Origin: Rutpela maculata
Lineage: Eukaryota; Arthropoda; Insecta; Coleoptera; Cerambycidae
DNA: 64,000 bases
Assembly: GCA_936432065.2 (NCBI GenBank)
Contig: OW386285.2
Coordinates: 183,520,301-183,584,300, forward strand
Direction: 5' to 3'
Shown: positions 32,075 through 43,509 of the stretch, in pieces
Layout of the letters: every line of letters starts with the position of its first letter
How positions within the stretch are numbered: the first letter of the stretch is position 1
Made by a program: the position numbers and the translations under genes
Notes under the pieces: model-generated
What the model saw: the letters and a program-made list of their open reading frames with translations, nothing else
Databases searched by the model: none
Told to the model about the DNA's origin: nothing

Positions 32075-32808
32075 TTCAAGGGTAAAGCAGGTGAAATTAA
32101 AATTATTAAACTGCAATGGCACGTACCTCACGTAAGCGTTAATGATGAAGCAAAATTAAAAATTATGAATTCTCTAAAAAAGGATCGCCCTATACGAGTA
32201 GCATTTCATAGGTGGGAGCTTCACGAATTACCTTCTCTTCGTTCGAACACATCAGATAAATGGACAATCAGGACATCTTCTCAGTTAGAAAAACCTTGAT
32301 ACGTACTAGCAGCATTTCAAACCAATAGGAAAAATGTCAAAGAGGCCGATGTCACAGATTTCGATCATGTACGAATAAGAAACATTAAATTATATCTGAA
32401 TTCTGAAAGCTATCCTTATGATAAACAGAACTTTGATTTTGGACTGGCTCGCTATGTGGTGGCTTATTACATGTACAAAATATTTCAGAAAGACTATTAC
32501 AACAGAGAAAGCAGCCAGCCTATATTATCATTCGAACAATTTAAAAACTGTCCTATCTTTGTAATAGACTGCAGTAAACAGCTCGAATCAATCGTCACAT
32601 CCACGGTTGACATACAATTGGAATTTGAAGGAGATGAACCCTTCCCCCCCAAAACAAGTTTATTTGCACTTATTCTCCATAATGCACTTGTGGAATACAA
32701 CCCTGTTACAGGAATTGTTCACAAATTGATTTAAATAAGTGGGAGGCTATATATAAGAATAAAAATAAAAACCTATTGGTTAGTATTGTTTAACTTTCAC
32801 ATAATAAT

Positions 32809-33270
32809 ATGAAGTTTTTGGTGCTAGATTTACAATTTTACCTGTCACCTCATCCAACTGTAAAAGAACTCTGTGTCTATGATGGGGAAAAAATAGGGCA
32901 TTTCGTTTTTCAACCAGAAATTAATTTTTCTTCCTCACCTGATGACTGTAAAAAACAGGTTAGATGGCTTCAATATAATCATTTATGTATTGACTATAAC
33001 AGTGGTTACGTAAACATTTCGAAAATTTCCAATATATTAACAAGCTTAACCAAGGAGGTGGATCGACTATACGTTAAAGGACAGATAACGGAAAATTTTC
33101 TGAAGGAACACTTACCAAACATAGAAATCATAAATATGGAATATATGTGGGACTGCCCTACTATTGAAAAAAGTGCACCGTCATGTTTGTTTCACACCTC
33201 TCCATCTTGTTATTGTAGTATTACTATATCTAAACAAATGCTTCAATTTTTATTGTCAAAAATGTCATAA
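32809..33270 (+). CDS. Unrecognised Maverick protein, 153 residues
   Basis: It starts MKFLVLDLQFY and contains LCVYDGEKIGHFVFQPE, CIDYNSGYVN and DRLYVKGQITENFLKEHLP, and ends in a Cys/Ser-rich tail (CLFHTSPSCYC). The opening hydrophobic strand with an Asp, and a later strand-helix, resemble the layout of RNase H-fold 3'-5' exonucleases, but the full set of catalytic acids is not evident, so this is only a suggestion. It lies 74 bases after the major capsid gene on the same strand. The frame is intact, unlike its neighbours. Confidence 0.5.
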   Translation: MKFLVLDLQFYLSPHPTVKELCVYDGEKIGHFVFQPEINFSSSPDDCKKQVRWLQYNHLCIDYNSGYVNISKISNILTSLTKEVDRLYVKGQITENFLKEHLPNIEIINMEYMWDCPTIEKSAPSCLFHTSPSCYCSITISKQMLQFLLSKMS

Positions 33271-33421
33271 TATGTATATGTTTAAGAATAAAACTCGATA
33301 TTAAAATATATTAAGTTTTTTATTTCATCATCTTAAGAATTACACACACCTTCGTAACGACTTCTACATTTAACAGTTAATAAAAATGTTAGAAATAAAA
33401 ACAACAGAAAACAAAACATAA

Positions 33422-33793
33422 TTAAAAAGTCAAATACAAAGAATAATAAGTATCCGAATACATGTCAGAACTCGATAAAACAGGTATCCAATCCGAGTCA
33501 AGGACAGTTCTATTTGTGAAAATAAAACGTAATTTATAATACAAAATGGGACTGTGAAAGTTTTTTAAAAATGTATCAGATTCATCTACAAATACTTTTG
33601 TCTCGTTAACACTTTGCAGGTACATTCTTCTCCAGTCTTTGGGCCATTCCGGCTTATAATGAGTAGTTTTAATAGTTGAACTAAAATCAGTGGTTATGAA
33701 CATTTCAGAAACATCTTCTGGTTGTAAAATAACTAGTTTATTATGCAAAAAAGCAACCAACTGGAAAACTGACACTGCACTATTTAACTGCAT
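33422..33793 (-). CDS. Unrecognised Maverick protein, 123 residues
   Basis: It begins MQLNSAVSVFQLVAFLHNKL and contains YKPEWPKDWRRMYLQS. No family was recognised and no membrane segment or zinc motif is evident. It is convergent with the 32809 gene and follows the 33824 frame on the same strand. Confidence 0.4.
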   Translation of the reverse strand: MQLNSAVSVFQLVAFLHNKLVILQPEDVSEMFITTDFSSTIKTTHYKPEWPKDWRRMYLQSVNETKVFVDESDTFLKNFHSPILYYKLRFIFTNRTVLDSDWIPVLSSSDMYSDTYYSLYLTF

Positions 33794-33823
33794 TTTTTTC
33801 TCTCACACAACTTGGACAATCAA

Positions 33824-34066
33824 TTATTCTTGGACCAGGACCGTCGATCGCATCACATCCGAGTCCTGAAGTTTATGCTTACGACACTCCATATAGCACT
33901 TCATAAGAGGATCATTTCGTATATAATCAGGTAATAGATCCCAACCTCCCTCCAAATCCCAAACACTCAACGTTTTTATGAAATTTTTCGGTAGATAATT
34001 AAGATCGGTTTGAGTCATTTTTGATAGTGAATGTACATTCTTGTGCAAAACAATAGCATTCCACAC
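33824..34066 (-). CDS. Unrecognised Maverick protein, 80 residues, probably partial
   Basis: It reads SVWDLEGGWDLLPDYIRND and MKCYMECRKHKL, with two cysteines four residues apart. Just past its stop the sequence on the same strand encodes a Cys-rich phrase in another frame (around 33797-33815), so a frame break is possible. No family was recognised. Confidence 0.35.
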   Translation of the reverse strand: MWNAIVLHKNVHSLSKMTQTDLNYLPKNFIKTLSVWDLEGGWDLLPDYIRNDPLMKCYMECRKHKLQDSDVMRSTVLVQE

Positions 34067-34147
34067 TTTGTTTGCAAAAATTTGCTGGCTTGTATTTATT
34101 TCGAAATGGACTGATTCTTTTGACGGGTTACAGCCTGCTTATATATC

Positions 34148-34836
34148 ATGAGAGAAGAGAAGGGAGATATATTATTAATAGAAAAGAGAATTGTATCCAG
34201 TTTTATAAAATCATTCAAAATGAATAGATCAAAGTTACTTTTAGAAAGTCGATACTTTCTAAACAAATCTTATTCATTATGTTTATCTATTGGGATTGCA
34301 TTGAAAATAATTTCCAACCATCTGTTTTAATTTTAAAGAAATCAGTGAGTAGTGCTGTTTCGTTTTCTAGTTGTGAATTTCTCGAATTTCTAAGATTGAA
34401 AACTGTCCTCTTGGATTATTTTTCCTCCATTACTAGTATAGAAGACTGCCTGAATCAAAATATCAAATTTGAAAATTATGTTTTGAAATTTATGGAAGAA
34501 GCAGGTGAAATAGTATTAAAAATTATTGCCAAAAAAGGAAGTGTTAATGTTACATTAAATGCAGAAAGTTTTAGCAGTTTACTGCTCCTGGAAACACTAA
34601 TTAATCATAAAATTGAAGAGCTTAACCAGATTGACATAAAATGGTACTACAGTTCTTGTTTACATCGATATTTGGATGCTTTATCAACCCATCTCACCCT
34701 ACAAGAATTTATCCTGGAGGAAAAATTGGGAAATAAAGCTTCTAACGATTTAATATCAGCCATGTTTGAAATTGTATTGTTTCATGAGAAAGACATTTAC
34801 AAGGATATTTCATTAATTAAAATATATAAAATTTAA
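34148..34836 (+). pseudogene. Unrecognised Maverick gene, frame-broken
   Basis: Two overlapping frames (34148-34330 and 34279-34836) appear to be parts of one coding sequence of about 220 codons with a shift near 34300. The second is helix-rich and acidic (VLKFMEEAGEIVLKIIAKK, LTLQEFILEEKLGNKA). No family was recognised. It is the last coding-like sequence before the gene-poor right half of the Maverick. Confidence 0.4.
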
Positions 34837-35537
34837 AAATATGAATTAAAAGTACTTGAAATTTTACCTATGTTTTATTTGTTTACCCTGTGTAACGTAA
34901 AACTGAACGTATGAACGAATTTCAAGGTTGTTACATAAACTTTTAAAACACGACAGGTAATATAAAAAGTTATGTTCAATTCACTCATCTATAACATAAT
35001 AAACAATAATTTTTTTTAATAATATACATGAATACTTACCTATGAAAAGAAACTAACTTTTCGAACACTTTGAACATTGTTTTGTCTGAATACTGAGAAA
35101 TCTTTGCTTATATACAAATATTATGAGGCTAAGAAAGCATATTACAGTTGCAAATATGGTTATCTATTTTTGTCATGTGTTAGTATGATACAAAGTAAGA
35201 ATTGAGGAGGAAAAATCTGAAAAGGTTAAATACATTTATAATGATAAAAATATTACGAGCATATATTATCATCTAACATGGAAATTTAATTGATGTTCTA
35301 GAAACCTGGTTTACCTTTCATAAGATGCATAATGACATCATTTAAAACTGAAATGTATTTGCAATATAATTTATTGTAGGTAAGATATAGAGTGTCCTAA
35401 GTAAACAATAAATATTTACTTTTCATAAAATTTAGACGCATCCTATTTCATTTAAATTATAGTAAATGTTAGAGAAAATCCTATTTTATGATAACTATAC
35501 AGGGTAAAATAAAAATAAATGGAGTATTAATTAATTA

Positions 35538-35581
<44 letters not shown>

Positions 35582-37090
35582 GTATGCAGAGTACGGTGCC
35601 ACATCCAAAGTAGATACTGGCTAATCGTTGTCACCTCATATATAACACTGCTACCTCCGATTTCGGAGGTGACAACGTTTTGCCTTGTTTTCAACTTTAT
35701 AAGCTTGTAGATGGTATCAGAAGGCTATATTGAAATTTTTGTGTGGAGGTCACAAAGTCACGTTTATACCCGCAATTTAAATTTTTAGTTCCACTGTATA
35801 TCAGTGGCGCTGCTATCGATTTCGTTTGTATAACAGTCAGTGCGATGCTACCTCCGCCTATATATAGTACTTTTTTGATGATAGGCTATACGTTGTTACC
35901 TCCAAATATTGGCAACGTCGCGAACAACGCCAGAATGAGCGTTTATTAAATGCTTTTAAGAAATGCATCGGGTAAAGGATTACAGTGTGCTGAGTTGGGT
36001 ACTGCTTAGAATATTTAAAAATGTGTGGGTCATCACGTAAAATTCTCTCCCGCTTCCGAATCTGAATTTCTCCACATAATTCGAAATTGCAAAATATTAG
36101 AAAGCCATGTTTTTATGTAGATATTGAAAAACCATAAAAACATTTATTTTTTTATTTCTCACTAATACCTCATTTCCTATAGAGTAAGCGCCAGAGATGA
36201 GAAGAAGGCCAAATTACTGACGCGTTTTGGCCTTTTTTGAGGTGGTTGCTGTTTTTTTTTTTATCGCTAGACTTTATGAATCTGAATCTGAATAGTACCT
36301 AGACTGAAGAATAAAAATATCCTCTGCTTACTTTTTTACAATCAAGAAAATTTTTAAAAGACAAAAAAAAATATTCGGATAAAACTTATAAACATAGTTA
36401 TCCATCGATCTGTTTAAATCCGATGTCAAAATAATGAAATTTTACCTCAAAACTAAGAAAAAAAACAACTTATTCCTTTAAACCCAAAATATTATATGTA
36501 GTCAAATTTTGAAAATATTATTTTCTCGCTCCTTAATCTAAAAAGAATGGAAATCAAGAAAGTTGGTATAATTTCTGGGATCGGACACGATTGTAGGGGT
36601 TTTTAGACTCAAATTGTAGGTTTATATCTCTATATTTAATATCTGTACAGGAAATACTTTTTTCTTTAATTTAATTTAACTTCACTTTGAAAATTATCCA
36701 AGTTTTCTAAATGGTTCTAAACTTCATGATTTATTCAAAATGGTGTAGCAGAATAAGCAAAGTGAAATGGCCTTAGAAGCTTTGGACCTAATTCAGTGTC
36801 AGTAGATCTACAATAGGAAAATAAACATCTTCCTCGAGGTTTAGCCCTCTGTTGCCACTAGTAACCTATGTACCTAATAAATATAATTTTTCGTACTCAT
36901 TTTTTATCCCTGCAAGTTATGTGTTAATTATTGTAAAACTAATTGTGGACGTGGATGTAATTTAAATACATTATACTAATTATTTATTCATGAAAATAAT
37001 GATTCGCGTTCACTAACTTTTTACCAAAAATGTACTGCTGTGAGTAGTTTATTGTCGATTTTTTTCAAATTTTTAGAAGCGGTGCACATA
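34837..37090. other. Gene-free AT-rich region with a short (TA)n and GGAGGT-type repeats
   Basis: (TTAA)n/(TA)n run at about 35523-35580. At 35590-35940 several copies of an ACCTCC/GGAGGT phrase occur (CTACCTCCGATTTCGGAGGT at about 35650, GTTGTTACCTCC at about 35894), related to 50905-50985. Otherwise no gene was seen. Confidence 0.4.
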
Positions 37091-37709
37091 ACTAAAAAAC
37101 CGCTGACCAAGAAATCACTACTTCCACATCCAGATTCTCTATCCAAGTCACTCACAACGAAAAAACTTTGTATGTGAAAATAATTGTTTATGGAACTTTA
37201 ATAATATAATATTTGCAATCCTCTACCCCAAAAATCCATAAAACGATACCCCACATCGGTAGTGGGGTGGGGGTGGTGATAGGGGGGTGGTAATGGGGGG
37301 TGGATGAAGCAAAAAAAATATTTTGAGGTTTCTGGTTCCTGTACATACACTAAATCACAATTTTTTTTCATCCCCTTCAATAAGGAGGTGGGGCTGGTAA
37401 TGGGGGTGGCTAATGCCAAAATTTTTTTGAGACCTTAGCTTCTCTTATATATACTAAATACCAATTTCATGGACTCTTACCTGCTTGATTTACCCATTTA
37501 CCCCAAATTTACCCCCCAACCCTTCGACGGAACAAGATGAAAATATAATCTAGTTCTAGATCTCGTTAAAGTACATATGTGTATCAAATTTCAAGTCAAT
37601 ATCTTAAACGGTTCCAGAGTAAACGTGCGCACAAAAAAAAGTTACAGACAGACCGACAGACAGACAAACCGACAGACAGACCAGACCGACAGACAGACAG
37701 ACTGACAGA

Positions 37710-39020
37710 AATGTTTAGAGGTGTTCGCTATAGAAACTTGATGTATTTCTATTTCTTACGTATTATTCGTTTAGATATTGTCACTGAGGAGGAGGTATTG
37801 GTCAAGTGTTCGAAATATAAACATCACCACCCCATTATGGTTGTTTATTTTATTATTCACTGAAACGTAAATTGTTGACAAAAAATCGTACAAGTTAATT
37901 TAAAACATTAACTTTTACTACAAGGTGCCATATGTTACTTATATTGATACAAAATTATCTATGGAAATAAAGAAGAAGTTTTAGGTAAATATATAGGGTG
38001 TCTCACTTAAAACTCCTGGTGCCATTTTATTGATAATTAAAAGAGATATTTGAATTCTGTAAGAAGTATTCACCAGAATATATAAATGACTTCAGTTTTT
38101 AGTAAAAATGATATCTCTAAAAATTAAAATATAGATAACGCTGTGATGCAAAGAAATTTTTAAGGACTTAATGGATTTCCCATAATAATACGTTCAACTG
38201 TGCAAATAAAAAAATTACATAATTTATATTTATTTGACATAATCTTATTTTAAACTTACCGAAAAGATATTTATTATTTATTGTATTTTCATAATATCGA
38301 CGTTATTTTCAAGTCCGGTTTCTAAATAGTGTTTTACATCTTTTGGGTGAAATACTTGAAAAGAAAGATTTTTTCTAGATCAAAGGAAATAAGTTTAAAC
38401 ATTATGGGTAACCTGAGATCTGTTTTTAATTATACCAAAAACTAATCTTTCATGGAAAGCGTAGAGGAAATGGATCATGCTGTAGTTTGGGAATTCCTGT
38501 CCCGAAATGGATAAGGAAGCGTCGACTAAATAAAAAACCAGATTCTTATGCAGAATTTTCTATCGGATTCGAATTTCGACAGTTTATATGGAATTGTAAA
38601 AATAGAATAAAAAGCATTTATCTGCAAAAACTGCTAGAAACATGAAAATATGTAATTATCTTTTTATTTCTTACTCAATATTGCTATTAAAAATATCGAA
38701 CATATATTTCAACAAAACATCATTCAAACTTTTTTTTAGCTGTAGCCAGACTAAAAGTGAACCTTACATGGTGTTTTATAGTAAATATTTAGAGTTGACT
38801 TTTTTATTTAATGATTGATTTTAATTGCCTTCAAGTAAATATATCCCGTGCACTAAGATTCTTTAACATTGCACGTGCCATTAGTTAGTGCGTTTCACTA
38901 GGCTTTTTAAATTATTGTTTCAGACACATTCATCTAATAGAAAATGCCTTAATGTATCATGCGAAAACAGCTTTTCCCCACGCTGCAATTTATAGAACAC
39001 TCGTGAGGTTCTCTGCCTGA
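37710..39020. other. Foldback interior, no gene recognised
   Basis: AT-rich. A phrase AGGGTGTCTCACTTAAAACT near 37997 resembles ends of common insect repeats but has no visible partner. Confidence 0.3.
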
Positions 39021-39026
39021 TATTTT

Positions 39027-39440
39027 ACTTCCACATCAAGTGGAAGTATAGTAACGACAAAAAAATTTTTGAAAATTTTTATGTTTCAAATAGGTTTAGA
39101 ATGTCATGAAACGTCGAGATTTTAAATTTGAGCGAAAAAAAAAATTTCTGTCTGTCGTCTGTCGGTCTGTAACTTTTTTTGTGCGCACGTTTACTCTGGA
39201 ACCGTTTAAGATATTGACTTGAAATTTGGTACACGTATGTCCTTTAACGGGATCTAGATCTAGAGTATATTTTCATCTCATTCCGTTGAAGGGTTGGGTG
39301 GTAAATTGGGGGTAAATTGATAAATCAAGCAGGTAAGGGTCCACTTAATCCACCCCACATCCTCTACCCCCACCCCCACCTACACTTCCGATGTGGCATA
39401 TCGTTTTATAGGTTTTTGGGGTAGGCGATTTCAAATATCA
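39027..39440 (+). repeat. Dispersed repeat, copy with TTCCAC hairpin head and (GTCT)n
   Basis: It opens ACTTCCACATCAAGTGGAAGT (hairpin), then an AT-rich arm, a GTCTGTCGGTCTG tract, the conserved core CTGGAACCGTTTAAGATATT, and a G-rich tract. Other copies: 40020-40535, 40670-41000 and 42795-43255 in this orientation, and 37198-37700 and 43258-43505 inverted. Confidence 0.8.
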
Positions 39441-39459
39441 TGTTATTAAAGTTACCTCG

Positions 39460-39700
39460 AGTAGTATGGATGCGCAGTGGGTTATTTGAAGTAGTATGGA
39501 TGCGCAGTAGGTTTCCTTGACTATTATGGATGCGCAGTAGATTACCTCAAGTGGCATGGATGCGCAGTGGGTTTCCTCGAGTAAAATGGATGCGCAGTGG
39601 GTTTCTTCAAGAAGTATGAATGCGTAGTGGCTTTCCTCTAGTAAATCGGTTGCGCAGTGGTTTACCTCAAGTAGTATGAATGAGTAGTAGGTTTCCCAGA
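39460..39700. repeat. 33-bp minisatellite, about 8 units
   Basis: Units contain GTATGGATGCGCAGTGGGTT with drift. On the minus strand it is open because 33 is a multiple of three, giving an 11-residue repeat (ILLEETHCAS-like). Confidence 0.85.
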
Positions 39701-40019
39701 AGAAAATGCTTGAAGTAGAGGCTTTACTTCTATCGTGTAGTCCACGGCACATAATGATTTTTTATATCTTTGTCATGCCATTTTCTGCGTATTACTTCCA
39801 CATCCAGTTGAAGCAGACGAACTCAAGAAAAATGTTTGAAAATTTTCATTGTTCAGATAGGCTTAGAATGTCATTAAACGTCAATATTTTAAGTTTGAAT
39901 AAAAACAATTTGTCTGTCGCGTCGGTCTGTCTGTTGATCTTGCAACTTTTTGGTACCCACGATTATTCTGGAACCGTTTAAGATATCGACTTAATAAAAT
40001 CTGGCACACGTATGTATGT

Positions 40020-40535
40020 ATTACTTCCACATCCAGTGGAAGTATAGTAATGACAGAACATTTTTTAAAAATGTTTATTTTATTTCCACATCCAGTGGAA
40101 GTATAGTAACGACAAAAAAATTATTGAAAATTTTTATTGTCTAAATAGGCTTAGAATGTCATGAAACGTCGAGATTTTAAATTTGAGCGAAAAAAAAAAA
40201 TTCTGTCGGTCGGTCTGTCGGTCTGTCTGTCGGGCTGGAACTTTTTTGTGCGCACGTTTACTCTGGAACCGTTTAAGATATTGACTTGAAATTTGGTACA
40301 CATATGTACTTTAAGAGGATCTGGAACTAGATTATATTTTCATCTTATTCCGTCGAAGGGTTGGGGGGTAACATGGGGTAAATGGGGGGTAAACAGGTAA
40401 ATCAAGCAGGCAAGAGTCCATAAAATTGGTATTTAGTGTATACAAGAGAGCTATGGTTTCAAACAAATTTTTGGCATTAGCCACCCCCATTACCACCCCT
40501 ACCCCATTATTAAAATGGATGAAAAAAATCTGTGG
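40020..40535 (+). repeat. Dispersed repeat, second plus-orientation copy
   Basis: It has a partly duplicated head (two TTCCACATCCAGTGGAAGTA hairpins at about 40025 and 40085), then the same core and C/G-rich tract as the copy at 39027. Confidence 0.8.
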
Positions 40536-41269
40536 GTTACCTTAACTAGTATGGATGCGTAGTAGGTTTCCTCGAAGAAAATGCTTGAAATAGAGGCTTT
40601 ACTTCTATCGTATAGTTTACGGCACACAACGATTTTTTACATTTTTGTCATGCCGTTTTCTGCGTATTACTTCCACATTCAGTTGAGGTGTATTAACGCA
40701 AACAAAATTTTTGGAAATTTTCATTGTTTAAATAGGCTTAGCATATCATAAAACGTCAATATTTTAAGTCTGAGCAAAATAAATTCATAATCTTTTTGGT
40801 GCTCACGATTACTCTGGAATCGTTTAAGACATTCACTTAAAATATAGCACACGTATGTATTTTAACGAGATTTGGAACTAGATTATATTTTAATCTTATT
40901 CCGTTGCAGAGTTGAAGGGTAAATTGGGGTAAATGGGGGTACATATGTAAATCAAGCAAATAAGAGTCCATAAAATTGGTATTTAGTAAATATAAGAGAA
41001 GCTAAGGTCTCAAAAAAAAATGGCATTTACCACCCCCACCCCATTATTAAAGGTGTGTACAAGAGCGAAATTCATCAAGAATTTTTTTCACTTCATTCAC
41101 CCCCACCACCACCTCACCCCCATTATTTTGGGGTACATGATTTCAAATATTATACTATTAAAGTTCCATAAACAATTATTTCCACATAGTGGAGTGCAAA
41201 TATAGTATTTTGTTGTAAGAGACTTGGATGTAGAAGTAGTGATTCCTTGGGCAGCGGTTTTTTATTTTG

Positions 41270-42640
41270 GCTGGCGTAAACTAGATGAAAACATAGTTCC
41301 AATAATGATGAGAAAAGAGCCAAAGCCTAAAAGTTTCAATTTACATTCATTTTGTAAGACTGTAAGATAAACTGTTGTAGTTATTATCGTTACCGTGCAG
41401 CCAAACAGCAATGCGAACGCATTTATGTAAACAATTATGATTAATGGCACGTCGTATTTTTGTGTGCTTCTTCAAAAAGCTTAATAAAATTTTTCTCTGA
41501 AATTATAATAAAACAGTTCATACAATATGCACTTAATATGAAACGCTTCCAGCGATCACTCTGTATAATGGATATGGTCCAATTTCAATTATTACAATTA
41601 TTCTACCATTACATCAAATAAAGATCATAATGCATTTGTAGTTTTTCTATAATTTTTTTTTCATTTGGGTACTTAACAAGTTCTATGAGATATTGAATAT
41701 TTAACAGATTATTTATTTATGTATAAGTATGCAATAATATAGTTAAATTAATTTTGAGAAAAAATCATGAAACGTTATTTATTATTATATAGTCTCAGAT
41801 AATGTTCTTTTTTAATTTGTTGACGGCATATAAAATCTTATGCAATTAACAAACATTTTTCACTTAATGAAAATTTCACTTACATTGAAATCAAAGTGCT
41901 ACTTAAAATTTGTTTAAGAAAAGTACGTACTTTCTATTTAAAAAATAAGTCAGTCTTTCAAACCTTTCTCGATATTATTAAAGACAATTTACGAGTACCT
42001 AGGTAAAATTTTATTACGGTCGCTCAAATTCTGTAAAAATAGCGCGAAAATGATAATATTTACAGTTTATTCCCAATGAATCATCTTCACGAAGTAGGTA
42101 GTTAGTTTCAAAATTTAGAACACGTTTCACATTTGTTGTAATGAAAATAGATTATATGCACTTTATATATTATTCTGTGTTTCTACATTTTAGCACGTTT
42201 TATCAACCATGCTTTCTTTTCTAGTTTGATTTAATAAATACGCATTTAGTCATTGTTAATTTTTTAAATTTTCTTAATATACAGTATGTCCACGGATTAA
42301 ATTTGGAAGAAAGAAAACTTTTTTATTTGCAAGTTTTTTTCGAAATTTATACTAAATATAAGAAAATGGCTCAAATAAAAACTTTTTATTCTCATGATCA
42401 TGCTAGGCTTTCAGAAACAAAAAGATCATAATCCGTAAAAGTAATTATAATATAGACCAGTAGTACAACCACACCAAATTTATCCAATATCCAATGCTGT
42501 CTGATTCATGCTTTACTAAAAGATAAATATGAAAGATTTTGAGAAATTACTTAAAAGAAAAAGTGAAAACAAAAACATAACAACACCTATTAATTTCACT
42601 GGAAGATTATTATACTCTTCACAACTAGGAAAACGTTGGT
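41270..42640. other. No gene recognised; contains a relative of the flanks of the 46.4-kb element
   Basis: 42100-42260 is homologous to the two sequences that flank the TIR element at 46379-49816 and looks like its unoccupied site. The rest is AT-rich without features. Confidence 0.4.
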
Positions 42641-42794
42641 GATTGAATTCTGAACGACTTTCAAAATGTCCGTCCATCCGTTTGTCTGTCTGTCTGTCCG
42701 TCCGTCACGTTTCTTGTAAGCACGGTAATTTAAGAGTGAAAAGTCCGATTGTACCGAAATTTGGAAAGTAAGTTAGTGAGAGCCAGAGGAAGAA

Positions 42795-43505
42795 CCCTAT
42801 TATTCCACATCCAGTGGAAGTATAGTAACGACAAAAAAATTTTTAAAAATTTTTATTGTTCAAATAGGCTTAAAATGTCAGAAAACGTCGAGATTTTAAG
42901 TTTGAGCGAAAAAAAAATTCTGTCTGTCGGTCTGTCTGTGTGTCGGTCTGTCTGTCTGTAACTTTTTTTGCGCGCACGTTTACTCTGGAACCGTTTAAGA
43001 TATTGACTTGAAATTTGGTACACGTATGTACATTAACGAGATCTTGAACTAGATTATATTTTCATGTTGTTCCGACGAAGGGTTGGGGGTAAATTGGGGT
43101 AAATTTGGGGTAAATGGGTAAATCAAGCAGGTAGGAGTCCATAAAATTGGTATTTAGTATATACAAGAGAAGCTAAGGTCTCAAAAAAATTTTTGGCATC
43201 AGCCACCCCCACCCCCTTATTAAAGGGGATGAAAAAAAAATGTGATTTAGTGTATGTACAAGAACTCCCAACCCTACGACGGAATAAGATGAAAATATAA
43301 TCTAGTTCCAGATCCCGTTAAAGTACATACGTGTACTAAATTTCAAGTCAATATCTTAAACGGTTCCAGAGTAATCATGCGCACAAATAAGTTACAGACT
43401 TAAGACGTTTCATGACATTCTAAGCCTATTTGAATAATAAAAATTTTCAAAAATTTTTTTGTCGTTACTATAATACTTCCACTGAATGTGGAAGTAAAAG
43501 CTCAG
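42795..43505. repeat. Head-to-head pair of the dispersed repeat
   Basis: A plus-orientation copy (42795-43255) is followed directly by a shorter inverted copy (about 43258-43505), giving a second foldback with the TTCCAC hairpin heads at the outside. Confidence 0.75.
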
Positions 43506-43509
43506 CAAA

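Larger units (their letters stand above)
30029..32734 (+). pseudogene. Maverick major capsid protein (double jelly roll type), split by a non-LTR insertion
   Basis: The N-terminal part (30029-30572) contains FKQNDEIRIPIQSQDIYTLL and YAYLFDEIRLELNGVEVD, which I recognise from arthropod Maverick major capsid proteins. The C-terminal part (32085-32734) contains HRWELHELPSLRSNTSDKW and YPYDKQNFDFGLARYVVAYY. A 1.5-kb retrotransposon fragment with a 10-bp duplication separates them; reading frame is retained across the original site. There is one in-frame stop near 32297. The total of about 400 codons is short for this capsid class, so part may be deleted. Confidence 0.75.
37097..41265. repeat. Foldback structure with arms of about 600 bp
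   Basis: 37097-37700 matches the reverse complement of about 40670-41265. The outermost bases are CCGCTGACCAAGAAATCACT on the left and, on the opposite strand of the right end, CCGCTGCCCAAGGAATCACT. Each arm holds the same dispersed repeat (CTGGAACCGTTTAAGATATT and G-rich/C-rich tracts). The interior holds more copies plus a 33-bp minisatellite. Confidence 0.75.

Noticed and set aside
30597..32135. Plus-strand frames of 63-133 codons
   Set aside because: Antisense shadows of the RNase H/reverse transcriptase frame on the minus strand.
39460..39700. Possible CRISPR-like array
   Set aside because: Units are head-to-tail without unique spacers, in a eukaryotic context.
39438..39752. 104-codon minus-strand frame with an 11-residue repeat
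   Set aside because: Explained by a 33-bp minisatellite; no start context or family.
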